Source: Clostridia bacterium (GTDB taxonomy: Bacteria; Bacillota; Clostridia; Oscillospirales; Acutalibacteraceae). From it: 64,000 nt of DNA. The position numbers were made by a program, and so were the translations under genes. Positions within the stretch are counted from its first letter, which is position 1; every line of letters begins with the position of its first letter. Of this stretch, positions 62,966-64,000 are shown piece by piece. A model generated the notes under the pieces. It worked only from the letters and a program-made list of their open reading frames with translations. It ran no database searches and was not told the origin of the DNA. The stretch is from the NCBI GenBank assembly GCA_017513245.1, contig JAFXGK010000023.1:1-64000 (forward strand), in the 5' to 3' direction.

Positions 62966-64000
62966 TTAACGAAGTTGAAGCTCTGCTATAATTGATTTAC
63001 CAAACTGCCATACCTGAAGCATAAGTGTGTAGAACAGAGCCATCAGGAAGCCTATTACGATCATTGCTATGAGGGTTAAAAATACCGACCACAGCATCTT
63101 ACCGAATGAATATTCGTGAAGTGTTATAAGTGCGAAGGCCACAAGGGCAATCGACCAAACCAAGCCAACCGAGGTAACGATGGTGATGAACACACCCTCG
63201 CTGCCGGTAAGCACGTTACTGAGCGCTGCTGCAATACCGATCGAAACTATATAAGGTATGAGCGAATACGCAACACCGCAGTAGATTTCCTTAAACGTAC
63301 CCTTACCGTTAAGGAGAGTACACATAGACCAGTTGGCCGCCACGAAAAGAAGGAAAAGGCCTACTGTCTTGAAAATCTCGATTAAAAGATTAAAGTCTGT
63401 AACGCGGGCAGTGCTGAAGGAGAAGCCCGTGCAGAAGAAACTGATTGTATCAACTATAAACCATAAAACGACAATGCCTGTAGCAATAAGGGGCGATTCT
63501 GTTTTACGGTCCTTAAACTGGTCGAACGAGTCAACCGGATGGAAAAGCGTGTAGATGGGAAGGCCCCACTTGGTTTCGAGCGGCGAATATGCGGTACCGT
63601 CGACAACCTTCATCTTTTTGTTGATAAACTTCTTTATAAGCACGATTACCGCAACGATGAGGACGATTACAAGAACAATCCACAAAGCGTTATCGGCCAT
63701 TGCCTGCTTGCGGTACTGCTTGAACGCCTTGGAATACTCATCCTGCGCACCCGCAATTTGGAAGTTTTCCATAGCCTCCTTATATTCGCCGCGCTCGTCG
63801 TTTACGAGGCCGAGGCCGTAATAAGGATAGATGCTGTTGGAGTTAAGCTTAAGCACGTGGTCCCATGCGGCCTCGCGAGCATCAAGATCGGTGGAGTCGC
63901 CGAGCAGGAAGGCATGTCTGAGTGCCAGACCATACTCTGTGGGAGCATATTTGTGCAAGCAGCTCTTAGCTGCGTCAAGAACCAAAACCTCGCCGTTTAC
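62966..64000 (-). CDS. Yip1-family membrane protein with N-terminal helical repeats (5' end outside window)
   Basis: The frame is open to the right edge, so at least 344 residues are seen and the N-terminus is missing. The visible part starts with TPR-like helices ('EAAWDHVLKLNSNSIYPYYG', 'GEYKEAMENFQIAGAQDEY'), then one membrane helix ('ALWIVLVIVLIVAVIVLI'), then a Yip1-type domain with about five helices ('FHPVDSFDQFKDRKTES', 'GVAYSLIPYIVSIGIAAALS'). Related proteins often carry an NHL/beta-propeller part upstream, which I cannot confirm here. It is co-transcribed with the DUF5696-like gene and probably helps organise the transport system in the membrane. Confidence 0.82.
   Translation of the reverse strand, partial: VNGEVLVLDAAKSCLHKYAPTEYGLALRHAFLLGDSTDLDAREAAWDHVLKLNSNSIYPYYGLGLVNDERGEYKEAMENFQIAGAQDEYSKAFKQYRKQAMADNALWIVLVIVLIVAVIVLIKKFINKKMKVVDGTAYSPLETKWGLPIYTLFHPVDSFDQFKDRKTESPLIATGIVVLWFIVDTISFFCTGFSFSTARVTDFNLLIEIFKTVGLFLLFVAANWSMCTLLNGKGTFKEIYCGVAYSLIPYIVSIGIAAALSNVLTGSEGVFITIVTSVGLVWSIALVAFALITLHEYSFGKMLWSVFLTLIAMIVIGFLMALFYTLMLQVWQFGKSIIAELQLR

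Overview
The window looks like a chromosomal segment of an uncultured member of the Clostridia, most likely Oscillospiraceae/Ruminococcaceae-like. That inference rests on strong AGGAGG-type ribosome binding sites throughout, the Firmicutes S10 order (S10-L3-L4-L23), a BioY-type biotin transporter, lipoproteins with acidic 'TSSK' linkers, and a DUF5696/Yip1/sugar-ABC gene set. No rRNA, tRNA, insertion sequence, integrase or CRISPR array was seen.

Positions 1-10,300 are housekeeping. On the minus strand lie the start of the S10 ribosomal operon (a clear promoter and a ~270-nt structured leader), then a NagD-like phosphatase and a eukaryote/archaeal-type prolyl-tRNA synthetase. On the plus strand follow acpP and a birA-bioY-rluA-like operon. 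On the minus strand glmM-glmS converges on it.

Positions 10,577-22,640 (plus strand) are accessory. A 48-residue acidic peptide is followed 17 bases later by a 3,562-residue exported protein. That protein combines carbohydrate-binding-like modules, eight InlB-type repeats, a calcineurin-like phosphoesterase and a C-terminal clan GH-A glycosidase domain. galM follows with its own promoter.

Positions 22,682-29,500 (minus strand) hold a complete branched-chain amino-acid transporter (livKHMGF), maf, and a Ser-rich lipoprotein co-oriented with an AraC-type regulator.

Positions 29,703-64,000 (all minus strand, open at the right edge) form one long glycan-utilisation locus of at least 34 kb. Read in transcription order it runs: Yip1-type membrane protein, DUF5696-like protein, two sugar permeases, a lipoprotein GH-A enzyme, a leaderless GH-A enzyme, a 960-residue substrate-binding protein, two more permeases, a second small acidic peptide (47 residues), a 1,525-residue exported protein with discoidin-like repeats and an SGNH esterase, a leaderless SGNH hydrolase, a 2,381-residue membrane-anchored protein with twelve discoidin-like repeats, a substrate-binding lipoprotein, an MBL-fold hydrolase, an ADP-ribosylglycohydrolase-fold protein, a protein of probable deacetylase/GH-like fold, and a LacX-type mutarotase. 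The layout suggests surface capture and partial cleavage of a branched, probably O-acylated glycan, import of oligosaccharides by two ABC systems, then cytosolic de-esterification, cleavage and epimerisation. The substrate cannot be read from the sequence.

The least explained signals are two small MK-x-x-Y-x-x-P acidic peptides, each encoded immediately upstream of a giant exported protein, and a family of about 19 discoidin-like modules shared by surface proteins and an apparently cytosolic glycosidase.
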